Source: Symploca sp. SIO1C2 (GTDB lineage: Bacteria > Cyanobacteriota > Cyanobacteriia > Cyanobacteriales > Coleofasciculaceae). Taken from it: DNA of 64,000 bases. Below, piece after piece: positions 39,706 to 48,155 of this stretch (its first letter is position 1; every line of letters starts with the position of its first letter). Position numbers and translations under genes: made by a program. Location of the stretch: contig JAAHFP010000032.1 in NCBI GenBank assembly GCA_010672925.1, positions 1-64,000 on the forward strand. The letters are read 5' to 3'. The notes beneath the pieces are model-generated. The model saw only the letters and a list, made by a program, of their open reading frames with translations. It was not told the DNA's origin and ran no database searches.

Positions 39706-42045
39706 ATGACTGATTCAACAAATTCCATGACAATCGCGATCGCTTGGTGTTTGGCTTGGGGAGAAGGTACACAACCTCAGTTTGATTTAACTGTGTTGCA
39801 GCAGATGCGACAGGCTGTATCTGAGGGGAAGGAAGTTCCGGAGGAAGTACGAGCAATTGTTGGGTCGGTTCAGCAACTAGAGACTCTTGATTTTCCCCAA
39901 TCATTAGATGAGTTAAAGCAATTAACCCAAAAATACTCTACCCTTTGGAAAGCTAAAATTGGCTTAGTATTCGGTGGTGCGACAAAGATTAAGCAATATG
40001 TATTTGAGGCGGCTAAGCTGCCAGATATTCGGGGAGCATCGGGATTATTAGACCGGATTAACTTAATTGACTTGCCTGCTTTCTTCAAATGCGAAGAATC
40101 TCCCCAGGATTTTCCTGAATGTCAACAAGCCAGAAATTATTGCCAAAATGTGAGGTGGCAATTACAAAATAAAGATACTAATTTGGAGCAGCTATGGCCT
40201 GGACTGATTCCTGAGTTAGTTATATACTCCACCGGTGGCAAGATTTTAGCTTTTTGTCCTACTGCTTTTGTTACTGAGCTAACTAATTTAATTGAAAAAC
40301 GCTACACAGAAGAAACTTTAACTGCTAATTCCTGCGCTGTAGGGGATAGTTTTAGACTACTGGAAACTCGCTTGGGCTTACTGAATAACCCAATTGAACA
40401 GACAAAATGGTTAGATTGGTATCTTGAAAATAAGACAAGGCAAAATCATCCAATTGTAGAAGCTTATTTTGGTCGTCGAGGCGAGGGGAAAAATTGGGAA
40501 GATTTATTTAAAAAGCGCAAAAATTTTAATGAACTAGCAGGCAAATTAGCCGCATTATTTAATCAGCGACGCAATGGTAATAACTTACCGGGTATGGAAC
40601 GTTCGAGCAGACGCTATCCGCCGATGTTTGAGACCCATCCTTATTTAGTAAGAGATACAGTAGAATATCGAACTGCTGTTGCTCCTGCTTTAGGACTTCC
40701 CGATGAACCTTGGTTTTCAGATGCCATAGCTCGTAAACGCATTGTTGGACAAAGAACAAAACGAGAAGATTCCAGTGGACAGGGATGGTATAAAGCAGCT
40801 CAATTTGGTTGGCAATCTGGTCAAGGGAAGAAATTGTGGCAACCAGGTAAGGTTCTGAGCTGGGTTTTCAAGTTTGAACAATTCTTAAAAAAATCAGACT
40901 ATCAGCAAGAATATTACCAAGGTGTAAGTAGACGGCAAGTTAAAGAAGCGCGATCGCTTACGGAAATCGGTAATGCTAGTAATGGCTTTGTTGGTTATAT
41001 CTATGCCGATGGCAACAATATGGGAGGTTATATACAGAATGAACTGAATACCCCAGAAGATTATCGCAAGTTGAGCCGGGATATCTTTACTGCAACAGAA
41101 GAGTCGGTTTACCACGCTTTAGGACAGCACCTCCACCCTCATAAATTAAAAGACTTAACGGGAGAAAATCAACATCGGAATGGAGCAATTATTCATCCTT
41201 TTGAAATTTTAACCATTGGCGGAGATGATGTGATACTGATTGTTCCAGCAGATAAGGCATTGGAGATTGCCAAAAATATTGGCGATAAGTTTGAACAGAT
41301 TCTCCTGGAAAAGGAGGATTACCGCATCAAGGATAAAGAGTTAATTGCTCACTCTAGAGAATGTCATAGATATCAAGGGAAAATACCACTCCTGCCTTCT
41401 CAAGGCAAACTTAGTATGTCAGTGGGAGTACTGCTCGCATCTGCTAACACACCAATATATTATGCAGAAAATCTCACCAACCAATTACTCAAATCGGCTA
41501 AGAAGAAAGCCAAGCAACTGAAACAGTGGTATGGCTATCATGGTGGAACGGTTGATTTCTTAACCATGAAATCAGTAACGATGATTTCCTCAAATATTGA
41601 ATCGTTTCGCCAAGAAGCTTTAACCCAGCAACTACCCAAACAACAAAAACTCAAACTATATGGTGCACCCTACACCCTCCATGAACTGGGAGGATTACTC
41701 AAAACAGCAGAAAAATTAAAGGAGTCAGAATTTCCGCGATCACAACTTTACCAAATCCGTAGTTTGTTAGAACGAGGGAAACATACGGCTATCCTTAACT
41801 ATCGTTATTTCCGTGTCCGGCTGAAGGCTGACCAACAGAAACTATTAAAAGATTACTTTGAACAAGCTTGGTGTGATGCGAAAACCAACAAGGGTAACTT
41901 AGCACCGTGGATGTCCTTACTAAAAGAGGATGAAACCACTACCTATGAAACCATCTGGCGAGAATTAGTAGACTTATATCCCTTCATTCCAGAATCGAAA
42001 TCACAGGAAGATCCACAGTATTCTACAGCGGAGACACAAGCATGA
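39706..42045 (+). CDS. cas10: Cas10, HD-less, type III-D effector large subunit
   Basis: 779 aa. The first palm-like domain starts near residue 88 (IGLVFGGATKIKQYVFEAAKLPDIRGASGLLD). A second palm has GYIYADGNNMGGYI (about 430-444) and an intact GGDD at 505-508 (ILTIGGDDVILIV), the cyclic-oligoadenylate synthetase motif. LSMSVGVLLASANTPIYYAENLTNQLLKSAKKKAK follows, as in Cmr2-like Cas10. The first 85 residues show no HD nuclease motif, so DNase activity is probably absent. It is the first of eight co-directional genes and overlaps the next by ATGA. Signal effectors (CARF proteins) are not in the window. Confidence 0.92.
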   Translation: MTDSTNSMTIAIAWCLAWGEGTQPQFDLTVLQQMRQAVSEGKEVPEEVRAIVGSVQQLETLDFPQSLDELKQLTQKYSTLWKAKIGLVFGGATKIKQYVFEAAKLPDIRGASGLLDRINLIDLPAFFKCEESPQDFPECQQARNYCQNVRWQLQNKDTNLEQLWPGLIPELVIYSTGGKILAFCPTAFVTELTNLIEKRYTEETLTANSCAVGDSFRLLETRLGLLNNPIEQTKWLDWYLENKTRQNHPIVEAYFGRRGEGKNWEDLFKKRKNFNELAGKLAALFNQRRNGNNLPGMERSSRRYPPMFETHPYLVRDTVEYRTAVAPALGLPDEPWFSDAIARKRIVGQRTKREDSSGQGWYKAAQFGWQSGQGKKLWQPGKVLSWVFKFEQFLKKSDYQQEYYQGVSRRQVKEARSLTEIGNASNGFVGYIYADGNNMGGYIQNELNTPEDYRKLSRDIFTATEESVYHALGQHLHPHKLKDLTGENQHRNGAIIHPFEILTIGGDDVILIVPADKALEIAKNIGDKFEQILLEKEDYRIKDKELIAHSRECHRYQGKIPLLPSQGKLSMSVGVLLASANTPIYYAENLTNQLLKSAKKKAKQLKQWYGYHGGTVDFLTMKSVTMISSNIESFRQEALTQQLPKQQKLKLYGAPYTLHELGGLLKTAEKLKESEFPRSQLYQIRSLLERGKHTAILNYRYFRVRLKADQQKLLKDYFEQAWCDAKTNKGNLAPWMSLLKEDETTTYETIWRELVDLYPFIPESKSQEDPQYSTAETQA

Positions 42046-42770
42046 TTTTTCTCCAAGATTTATTGTCAAATCCAGCAATAGAAACTATATCCATCACCGC
42101 TATTATCGATACAGCTTTGTGTGTCGGTGCGGGTGGTTCTTCCGGAACCCTGGCAGATAAACCAATTGTTCGTACTGCCGATAAAAAACTGCTGATTCCT
42201 GCTTCTCAACTTAAAGGACGCTTGCGCCACGAGTGTGAGAAACTAGCACGGGGATTAAGTTGGCCTATTTGTCAGTCTCCCAATGCTCAAACCATGTGTC
42301 CGCAACGTGCCTATCTTCCGGAAAATGAAGCTAGGGATTTTGAACGAGAGGAATATCGAGTACCAGGAGATGAGAGATATCATTGCCTGATTTGCCAGAT
42401 GTTTGGTAATCCTGCTTTACAGTCACGGATTATCGTTGATGATTTGATTTGCACAGAAGATCCAGAAAATTTACCGGAAGTTTTGCGTCCTGGTGTCACC
42501 ATTAACCGTCGTCGTGGCACTGCGGAGGAGAAAAAACTCTACTTTCTGGAAACTTCTCCAGCCAATGTCAAGCTCAGGTTTAAAGGTGAAATTCATCTTC
42601 AACCTAGTTTTCCCCCTTATGCCAAAGCACTAATCTTAGCAGGATTACACCATATAAATGCCTTGGGGGGTTCTAAATCAACAGGATTGGGATGGCTACA
42701 GTGGGAATTTAAAAGATGGGCAGTGGATGAGGAAGCTTGGCAAGCACTTTTACACGGAGGTGGGAAATGA
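42042..42770 (+). CDS. Type III RAMP protein (Cas7/Csm3-like) with Cys cluster
   Basis: 242 aa. The RAMP fold shows in LIPASQLKGRLRHECEKLA (the IPGSSLKG-type helix start), INRRRGTAEEKKLYFLE and GGSKSTGLGWLQWEF (Gly-rich loop). ADKPIVRTAD precedes the helix with an Asp where Csm3 carries its RNase residue. Cys pairs (WPICQ, MCPQ, HCLICQMFG) probably bind Zn. ATGA overlaps at both ends tie it to cas10 and csx10. It is likely a backbone subunit holding crRNA and possibly cutting target RNA. Confidence 0.82.
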   Translation: MIFLQDLLSNPAIETISITAIIDTALCVGAGGSSGTLADKPIVRTADKKLLIPASQLKGRLRHECEKLARGLSWPICQSPNAQTMCPQRAYLPENEARDFEREEYRVPGDERYHCLICQMFGNPALQSRIIVDDLICTEDPENLPEVLRPGVTINRRRGTAEEKKLYFLETSPANVKLRFKGEIHLQPSFPPYAKALILAGLHHINALGGSKSTGLGWLQWEFKRWAVDEEAWQALLHGGGK

Positions 42771-43975
42771 AAGAAATTCAGCTAAAAATTACAGCACTCT
42801 CACCTCTAGCTATTGGACGTAAAAAACCAGGTTCAGTCAGCGAGGCGGGAGACTATATTCCCGGTTCTGTGATTCGAGGCGCGATCGCATCTGTAATAAT
42901 TCAACAGTCTAATCTACAAAATCATGATTTGACAGCAACAAATAATGATTTCCAAAGCTTATTCCTAAATGAGAGCGCTGCAATCTTCCGCAATGCCTAT
43001 CCAGCACCATCGGATCAAGAGGCAAAAATCAAGGTGCTGCCTGCTACCGCCTTAACTTCTAAAACTAATCCCGGCTTCAAGCCTAAAGGCTACGGTGTTT
43101 TTGATACTCTAATTGACCGTTTCTGTGCAGAAAGCTATGGTTATCCCTATGACCCCAATTGTCCTCAAGATGGGGGAAGAGTTGAACCCTACAAAGGATT
43201 TTACAGTAAGCAAAATAGTAAATATTGTCCTCACTCCGTTACTAAACGGCTACTGACTCGTGTTGGTATCAATCGGCGTCGGTTAACAGCAGAAGAACAA
43301 ATTTTATATAGCTTGGAAGTTCTCAATGAAACTCAGGAACAGAAACCAATGGTTTACCGTAGTTCAATTATGGTAGAAGATAATCATCTGGCCGAGTCAC
43401 TTGAGCAATTCTTGAATCATAACTCGCAAAATTTTCGCTTAGGTGGAGCAGCTTCCAGGGGATTGGGAAAGGTTGAGATTGAGGCTAATTCTGTTGAACC
43501 TGATACCGATGTTAGTTCACGCATCAAACTATTTAATAAAGTACTCCAGCAGCGTTGGCAAAAATGGGCAGAACTCTTCGGAAATCTCCCAAGGGAAGAG
43601 CGAAATTACTTCACCCTGAACTTGCAATCAGATACAATTTTAACGGAAAACTGGCGACGTACTATGGTAATTTCTCCAGAGATGCTACAGCAGTTTACTG
43701 GTATGAATGCTCCTTTAATACTAGAGGTTGCCTACAGTAGCTATGACTATGTTTCTGGCTGGAATTCTGCTTGGGGATTATTGAAAGATGTGGATTTAAT
43801 TACTAATAAAGGAGGTGTATATTTATTTAGCACAATTGCAGATAAGACGAAGGACTGGATTCAAGCCTTAGAAAAATTAGCAAGGAAGGGTGTAGGCAAT
43901 CGCATTGGCGAAGGATTTGGTCAAATCGAAGTTTGTAGCGAATTTCACACTGTATTTAGAGAGGATGCTGTATGA
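42767..43975 (+). CDS. csx10: Csx10, type III-D RAMP (Cas5-like)
   Basis: 402 aa from ATG 42767, overlapping the previous stop as ATGA; upstream in-frame codons lie in the preceding gene. ITALSPLAIGRKKPGSVSEAGDYIPGSVIRGAIA is the Csx10 opening (sugar-loop and IPGSxxRGA motif), followed by RVGINRRRLTAEEQILYSLEVL and FRLGGAASRGLGKVEIE, and a second RAMP half ending KGVGNRIGEGFGQIEV. Csx10 is the hallmark subunit of subtype III-D, probably capping the crRNA 5' tag next to Cas10. No catalytic role expected. Confidence 0.88.
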   Translation: MKEIQLKITALSPLAIGRKKPGSVSEAGDYIPGSVIRGAIASVIIQQSNLQNHDLTATNNDFQSLFLNESAAIFRNAYPAPSDQEAKIKVLPATALTSKTNPGFKPKGYGVFDTLIDRFCAESYGYPYDPNCPQDGGRVEPYKGFYSKQNSKYCPHSVTKRLLTRVGINRRRLTAEEQILYSLEVLNETQEQKPMVYRSSIMVEDNHLAESLEQFLNHNSQNFRLGGAASRGLGKVEIEANSVEPDTDVSSRIKLFNKVLQQRWQKWAELFGNLPREERNYFTLNLQSDTILTENWRRTMVISPEMLQQFTGMNAPLILEVAYSSYDYVSGWNSAWGLLKDVDLITNKGGVYLFSTIADKTKDWIQALEKLARKGVGNRIGEGFGQIEVCSEFHTVFREDAV

Positions 43976-44382
43976 ATCTGACAGAACAACAAGTTGAATT
44001 CCAGGTACAAAGAAGCATTCGTCAAAACGAGGATGATTTAGTCCTCTGGATTCAAGCTGCTTTGGATAAAACTAAGTATGGCAATTTGGAAGAGTCTCAA
44101 TTCCGCAACTTAGTACGTGTTGCCGATACTACTGATAGTGTAGAAGTCATTAAAAACTTTATTCGCTATCAAGTAGGTCGAGATCGTAAATGGGGTAGAG
44201 GAAAAGACTCTCTGGCAGAGAGAATTGTTCAAGATATTGATTTCAATCTCAAAAAAACTGCTCAAATTATTGCTGAATATTCTCATATTGACTTCAAACC
44301 TATTTGGATTGAACTAATTCGGCGTTATTTAGGTTATGGCTCTCGTTATCTTAAGTATCTAAGAGATGGTCAAAATATCTGA
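43972..44382 (+). CDS. Small helical subunit, Cas11-like
   Basis: 136 aa, starting by ATGA overlap inside csx10. All-helical, with WIQAALDKTKYGNLEESQFRNLVRVADTTDSVEVIKNFIRYQVGRD and a basic C-terminus (WIELIRRYLGYGSRYLKYL). Size, position between RAMP genes and composition fit Cas11 (Csm2/Cmr5-type) small subunits that line the target strand. Sequence identity to known Cas11s is too low for me to claim by eye. Its 3' end overlaps the upstream extension of the next frame. Confidence 0.7.
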   Translation: MNLTEQQVEFQVQRSIRQNEDDLVLWIQAALDKTKYGNLEESQFRNLVRVADTTDSVEVIKNFIRYQVGRDRKWGRGKDSLAERIVQDIDFNLKKTAQIIAEYSHIDFKPIWIELIRRYLGYGSRYLKYLRDGQNI

Positions 44383-44404
44383 CTATCATTATATCGGTAA
44401 ATTT

Positions 44405-45232
44405 ATGTTTGATACTTTCCGAAACCGTCTAGAATTGACAGGAACCCTGTGGACTATTACTGCTTTACGCATTAGTGCAGGACGTTCCCACGAACCCATT
44501 GGCTCAGATTTACCGGTAATTAAAGATGCCTTAGGTTGTCCCTTGATACCAGGATCCAGTTTTAAAGGAGCCTTGCGATCGCGTCTTGAAAGTTTCGTGC
44601 GGGGAATTGTGGGAAGCGATCGCAAGTTAGTAGCTAATCCTGCGATAGAAGAAGAATGGTCACTAAGATCTACAGAAATGAGGCAGCTTAGGGAAAATTA
44701 CACTGATGATTCTACTCTAACTGCTGCTATTTTAGCACAAACTGACCTAATATCTCATCTCTTCGGTTCTCCCTGGCTTGCTAGTAAATTTCAAGTGCGG
44801 GATTTAACAGTATTACCGGAATATTGGTTTGGACAATATCAAGAACGAGATGGGGTTGCGATTGATCGAGATACAGAAACCGCAGCGGATGGCAAGCTTT
44901 ACGACTTCCAAGTTGTACCTGCCGGAACCCCCTTTGAGTTTAAGGCTATTGTGGAAAATGCCGAAGAGTGGGAACTGGGTTTGCTGATGATTGGGTTACA
45001 CCAATTTGAGACAGAACAAATACCTTTGGGAGGTGGACGTTCTCGTGGCTTAGGTGTGGTTCAACTAAAAATTGATCAAATGCGTTGGTTCGACTATCCT
45101 GAAGATGAACCTCAATATCTGTTAGAGTATTTAAAAAAATTAGCCCTAGGGGATGACAGCGCCTACGAAGATGCACAAGATTTCAAAGACTATTGGGTAG
45201 AACAATTAATTGATTATTTGCATAAGAAATGA
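44405..45232 (+). CDS. Csm3-like Cas7 RAMP subunit
   Basis: 275 aa from ATG 44405 (MFDTFRNRLELTGTL), the usual start of this family; an in-frame ATG 13 codons upstream is possible. SDLPVIKDALGCPLIPGSSFKGALRSRLES shows the Asp of the Csm3 RNase site just before the IPGSS helix. GVAIDRDTETAADGKLYDFQVVP is the thumb, and LGGGRSRGLGVVQLKI the Gly-rich loop. It is expected to be a crRNA-binding backbone subunit that cuts target RNA at 6-nt steps, as Csm3 does. Likely active. Confidence 0.88.
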   Translation: MFDTFRNRLELTGTLWTITALRISAGRSHEPIGSDLPVIKDALGCPLIPGSSFKGALRSRLESFVRGIVGSDRKLVANPAIEEEWSLRSTEMRQLRENYTDDSTLTAAILAQTDLISHLFGSPWLASKFQVRDLTVLPEYWFGQYQERDGVAIDRDTETAADGKLYDFQVVPAGTPFEFKAIVENAEEWELGLLMIGLHQFETEQIPLGGGRSRGLGVVQLKIDQMRWFDYPEDEPQYLLEYLKKLALGDDSAYEDAQDFKDYWVEQLIDYLHKK

Positions 45233-45304
45233 AGCAATACAGCGGAAATAGTTCAGTAGTGCCACGACCCAGCTCAACTTCCGACCTTCCCAATTCCCAA
45301 AAAT

Positions 45305-46264
45305 ATGCACAAACGATTTGTCAATCATTGCACCATTGAATTAACCCTAGTGCCTTGTGGTCCGATACTGATTAAATCAGGCAAAGATGGTGCTGATCCT
45401 ACCAAGCCAGATATGGAATTTGTGGAAACTTACCAAGCTGGGGGTCGTTCTATTTATTTGCCGGGAAGTTCCCTGAAAGGGTCAATTCGTGCTCATGCTG
45501 AGAGAATTGTCAGAACAGTGGGAAGCGATTGCCTGCCTGATAATGCTGATATCCTGTGGGCAAATGACCCATTGAAGGATCAGTATGATTATCTCAAGGA
45601 TAAATCAGCTTACGATATTTACCGACTTTCTTCCTTTACTGATCAGATGTTTGGTAATACTGCTATTGCTAGCCGTATTAGAATTGAAGATGCCTATCCT
45701 GATAAATCACAACCTCTAAAAATAGAAGAACGTAATGGTGTGGCAATAGATAGGGTGTTTGGTTCAGTAGCAGTAGGACCATTTAATTACCAAGTTTGTA
45801 CGGCAGGCGCGTTTAAAACTAAAATCCACCTCAAAAATTTCTCTCTAGCTCAATTGGGATTAATTGGGTTAGTTTTGCGAGACTTAGATGAAGGCTGGTT
45901 TGGTTTAGGTTTTGCTAAATCTCGTGGTTTGGGTAGGGTGGAAGTGAAATTGAACTCCGCCGTGGTTCAATATCCCGGCTGTATTTTAGATGAAGACAAC
46001 CGACAAATTTATAGTTTTGGTAGACAAGGACAATTTCCTCAGCCTGATACTGCACTCTTAGGAGTAGGGATGTTTTTGGAAGAAGAGGAACAAAAACGTT
46101 ACAATTTTCCGGTTGATGATGTGCAAGCAACTCCTATCCGTGGTGCATCAATGACTCTCGGTTTTGGGGTACAGTTGCAATGGCAAGGAGATGAGCAGGT
46201 ACAGGATTTGTTTACTAAAGCGGTACACTCTTGGAGAAAGAAATTGACAGGAACAGCTGCATGA
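45305..46264 (+). CDS. Type III RAMP protein, Csm3/Csm5-like
   Basis: 319 aa. ILIKSGKDGADPTKPDMEFVETYQAGGRSIYLPGSSLKGSIRAHAERIVRT gives the RAMP helix start with several acidic residues ahead of it. FTDQMFGNTAIASRIRIEDA, NGVAIDRVFGSVAVGPFNYQV and LGFAKSRGLGRVEVKL are the later RAMP blocks. A C-terminal extension of about 90 residues follows. It begins 72 bp after the Csm3-like gene and overlaps csx19 by ATGA. It is probably a second Cas7 or a cap-position subunit. Confidence 0.83.
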   Translation: MHKRFVNHCTIELTLVPCGPILIKSGKDGADPTKPDMEFVETYQAGGRSIYLPGSSLKGSIRAHAERIVRTVGSDCLPDNADILWANDPLKDQYDYLKDKSAYDIYRLSSFTDQMFGNTAIASRIRIEDAYPDKSQPLKIEERNGVAIDRVFGSVAVGPFNYQVCTAGAFKTKIHLKNFSLAQLGLIGLVLRDLDEGWFGLGFAKSRGLGRVEVKLNSAVVQYPGCILDEDNRQIYSFGRQGQFPQPDTALLGVGMFLEEEEQKRYNFPVDDVQATPIRGASMTLGFGVQLQWQGDEQVQDLFTKAVHSWRKKLTGTAA

Positions 46265-46761
46265 AAGGTTTTGTCTATGTTAACCAAGTTTCTAGTTCAA
46301 ATCAGCTCAGAACCTTAATCAATAAACTATCGGTCGAGCCAAATTATTACTTTGTGCGCTCATTTCATGCTGTTAGTGGTATTCGGAGGCAATTACCAGA
46401 GGATTTATTTCCGGGCTTTGCCGGACAGATGTTTAATCGTGAGCAGGAATTGCGGTGGAAACAAAATGCTGTAGGCTATGAGTTATTGCTCCTCAGTCGC
46501 CGGGAAATTGCTCTGGATTTAGGATTTGAACCAATCGACCACAAGGGACAAGCAATTGATTGGGAAATTTGCGATCGCAGCGCCTATCTGTACAATACAG
46601 ACGAGACTCAATTTCCCAAAGGTTTTATCTATCAGGGAGTAGATGGTAAAGATATCCTTCCTCAAACCCTACCTATAATTCAGCGCTATTTTCAAGATTC
46701 AGCTACCGCCACTGTACATTTTGTCGCTCTCGCGGTAAACAGTAATATCAAGTTCGATTGA
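46261..46761 (+). CDS. csx19: Csx19, type III-D accessory subunit
   Basis: 166 aa from ATG 46261, overlapping the previous stop as ATGA. FVRSFHAVSGIRRQ, FPGFAGQMFNREQELRWKQNAVGYELLLLSR and WEICDRSAYLYNTDETQFPKGFIYQ match the pattern I associate with the TIGR03984/Csx19 family, including the ELRW block. Csx19 belongs to III-D complexes; its molecular role is little known. Its presence with csx10 is what fixes the subtype here. Confidence 0.72.
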   Translation: MKGFVYVNQVSSSNQLRTLINKLSVEPNYYFVRSFHAVSGIRRQLPEDLFPGFAGQMFNREQELRWKQNAVGYELLLLSRREIALDLGFEPIDHKGQAIDWEICDRSAYLYNTDETQFPKGFIYQGVDGKDILPQTLPIIQRYFQDSATATVHFVALAVNSNIKFD

Positions 46762-46790
46762 ATACTTACACTTTGGTGAGAATAAGGCAT

Positions 46791-46947
46791 CAACCCACCC
46801 CTAACCCCTCCCAGGAGGGGAACTAGAGGCAGGAGGCACTAAGGGAAGCTCACTTGTTCTCATCTTCTTTTCCAATGCAGTATTTTTATCCCATTCCCAA
46901 TTCCCAATTCCCAATTCTTAATTCTTAATTCTTAATTCTTAATTCCC
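46791..46947. repeat. Repeat block inside the CRISPR operon
   Basis: The TTCCCCTCC/GGAGGGG repeat (inverted copy, 46791-46822) is followed by CCCAATT and AATTCTT heptamers (about 46890-46945) up to the start codon of the last RAMP gene. The block could weaken co-transcription of that gene with the rest. Confidence 0.85.
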
Positions 46948-47994
46948 ATGACTCCTACTCCAAAACCAAAACGCCGACAAACTAAACCATATAGTCCAAC
47001 ATCTCATTCAGATGGAACAATTGCACCTAAACCTTATCGCTTGATTTCCTTACCCAAACAAAAACCACAATTAGGACATCCTATTGGACAGGATCAATAT
47101 TATACAGACCGATATCACGGAACTTTATACTTAGCTTTAACAGTTCAGACAGCAGTTCACATTTCTACTGGTGTAGTAGAAATGGGAACCGATGTTAAAC
47201 AAAAGAGCATTCCCCTGATTAAAACCATGACTCAGGGAAGTGAAGGACATTTGATTATCCCCGGTAGTTCTTTCAAAGGTGTAGTGCGTTCTGCTTATGA
47301 AGCGATTACCTATAGTTGCTTGTGTAAAACTAAGGCAAAAAGTCATCAAATTCCCAATGGCTATAGTGAATGTCGTAATAAGACTCAACTCTGTGCCGCC
47401 TGTCAAGTTTTCGGAGCAATAGATTGGCAAGGACTCATCCACTTTACTGATGCTTACTGTCAGTCAGTAGGTTTTAGAGCAGGATTTATTCCCTCATTAT
47501 ATCGTCCTCGTCCAGAGGAAGGGCAGCGATATTTTAAACAGGGAAAAGTAGCAGGACGTAAGTTTTATTACCAGACAATTCGTGCCATTGAAAAAGGACA
47601 ACAACAAGGTATATTGGTGCAGCAGGCAGCTAAGAATTACAGTTTCACTTCTCAGTTACACTATCGGAATTTGACTATAGCTGAACTAGGAACTCTTTTA
47701 ATTGTGCTAGGACAAGATCAAGCTAAATATCCCATTGCTCTGAAAGTGGGGGGTGGTAAGCCAATTGGTATGGGTACAATGACGGTGGAAGTGACGAAGT
47801 TGGAACAGGCTACTAATTTGCGCGATCGCTATTTATCCTATCAAGTTACACCGAATCAACTCACAGGAGAGCCGCTGCAACAGGTGATGCAACAGTCAAT
47901 ACAAAAAGCACATCAAGAGTTAGTTCAAGCTCAGCAGTTGCAGGAGTTAACCGATGTACTGAAGTATCCTACGGAACGAGAGCCGTCAATTTAG
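46948..47994 (+). CDS. Type III RAMP protein, TIGR03986-like, with Cys motif
   Basis: 348 aa. HLIIPGSSFKGVVRSAYEAI is the RAMP core, with VEMGTDVKQKSIPLIK supplying an acidic residue before it. CLCKTKAKSHQIPNGYSECRNKTQLCAACQVFG carries six Cys plausible for Zn binding, and KVGGGKPIGMGTMTVEV is the Gly-rich loop. The N-terminal 40 residues are basic and proline-rich. It resembles the TIGR03986 RAMP family but is shorter than typical members (about 600 aa or more). It is separated from csx19 by repeats yet in the same direction; an intrinsic terminator follows. Confidence 0.8.
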   Translation: MTPTPKPKRRQTKPYSPTSHSDGTIAPKPYRLISLPKQKPQLGHPIGQDQYYTDRYHGTLYLALTVQTAVHISTGVVEMGTDVKQKSIPLIKTMTQGSEGHLIIPGSSFKGVVRSAYEAITYSCLCKTKAKSHQIPNGYSECRNKTQLCAACQVFGAIDWQGLIHFTDAYCQSVGFRAGFIPSLYRPRPEEGQRYFKQGKVAGRKFYYQTIRAIEKGQQQGILVQQAAKNYSFTSQLHYRNLTIAELGTLLIVLGQDQAKYPIALKVGGGKPIGMGTMTVEVTKLEQATNLRDRYLSYQVTPNQLTGEPLQQVMQQSIQKAHQELVQAQQLQELTDVLKYPTEREPSI

Positions 47995-48036
47995 AAACCT
48001 ACACTGACTAGTAAGAGTAAGTGTAGGTTTTTCAGG
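47995..48036 (+). terminator. Rho-independent terminator of the CRISPR operon
   Basis: AAACCTACACT pairs with AGTGTAGGTTT (11 bp) across a 14-nt loop, followed by TTTTTC, directly after the stop of the last RAMP gene. Confidence 0.85.
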
Positions 48037-48155
48037 GAATCTTCTCAATACTGCTCGGTTAAGCCCCAATTTTTCTCCCTCAGTTCCCTAAACTGATAAC
48101 TCTTTACCAAGCAGTATTGGGACTCTTCTGGGAAGATACTTGGGGGGCTTCAGCC

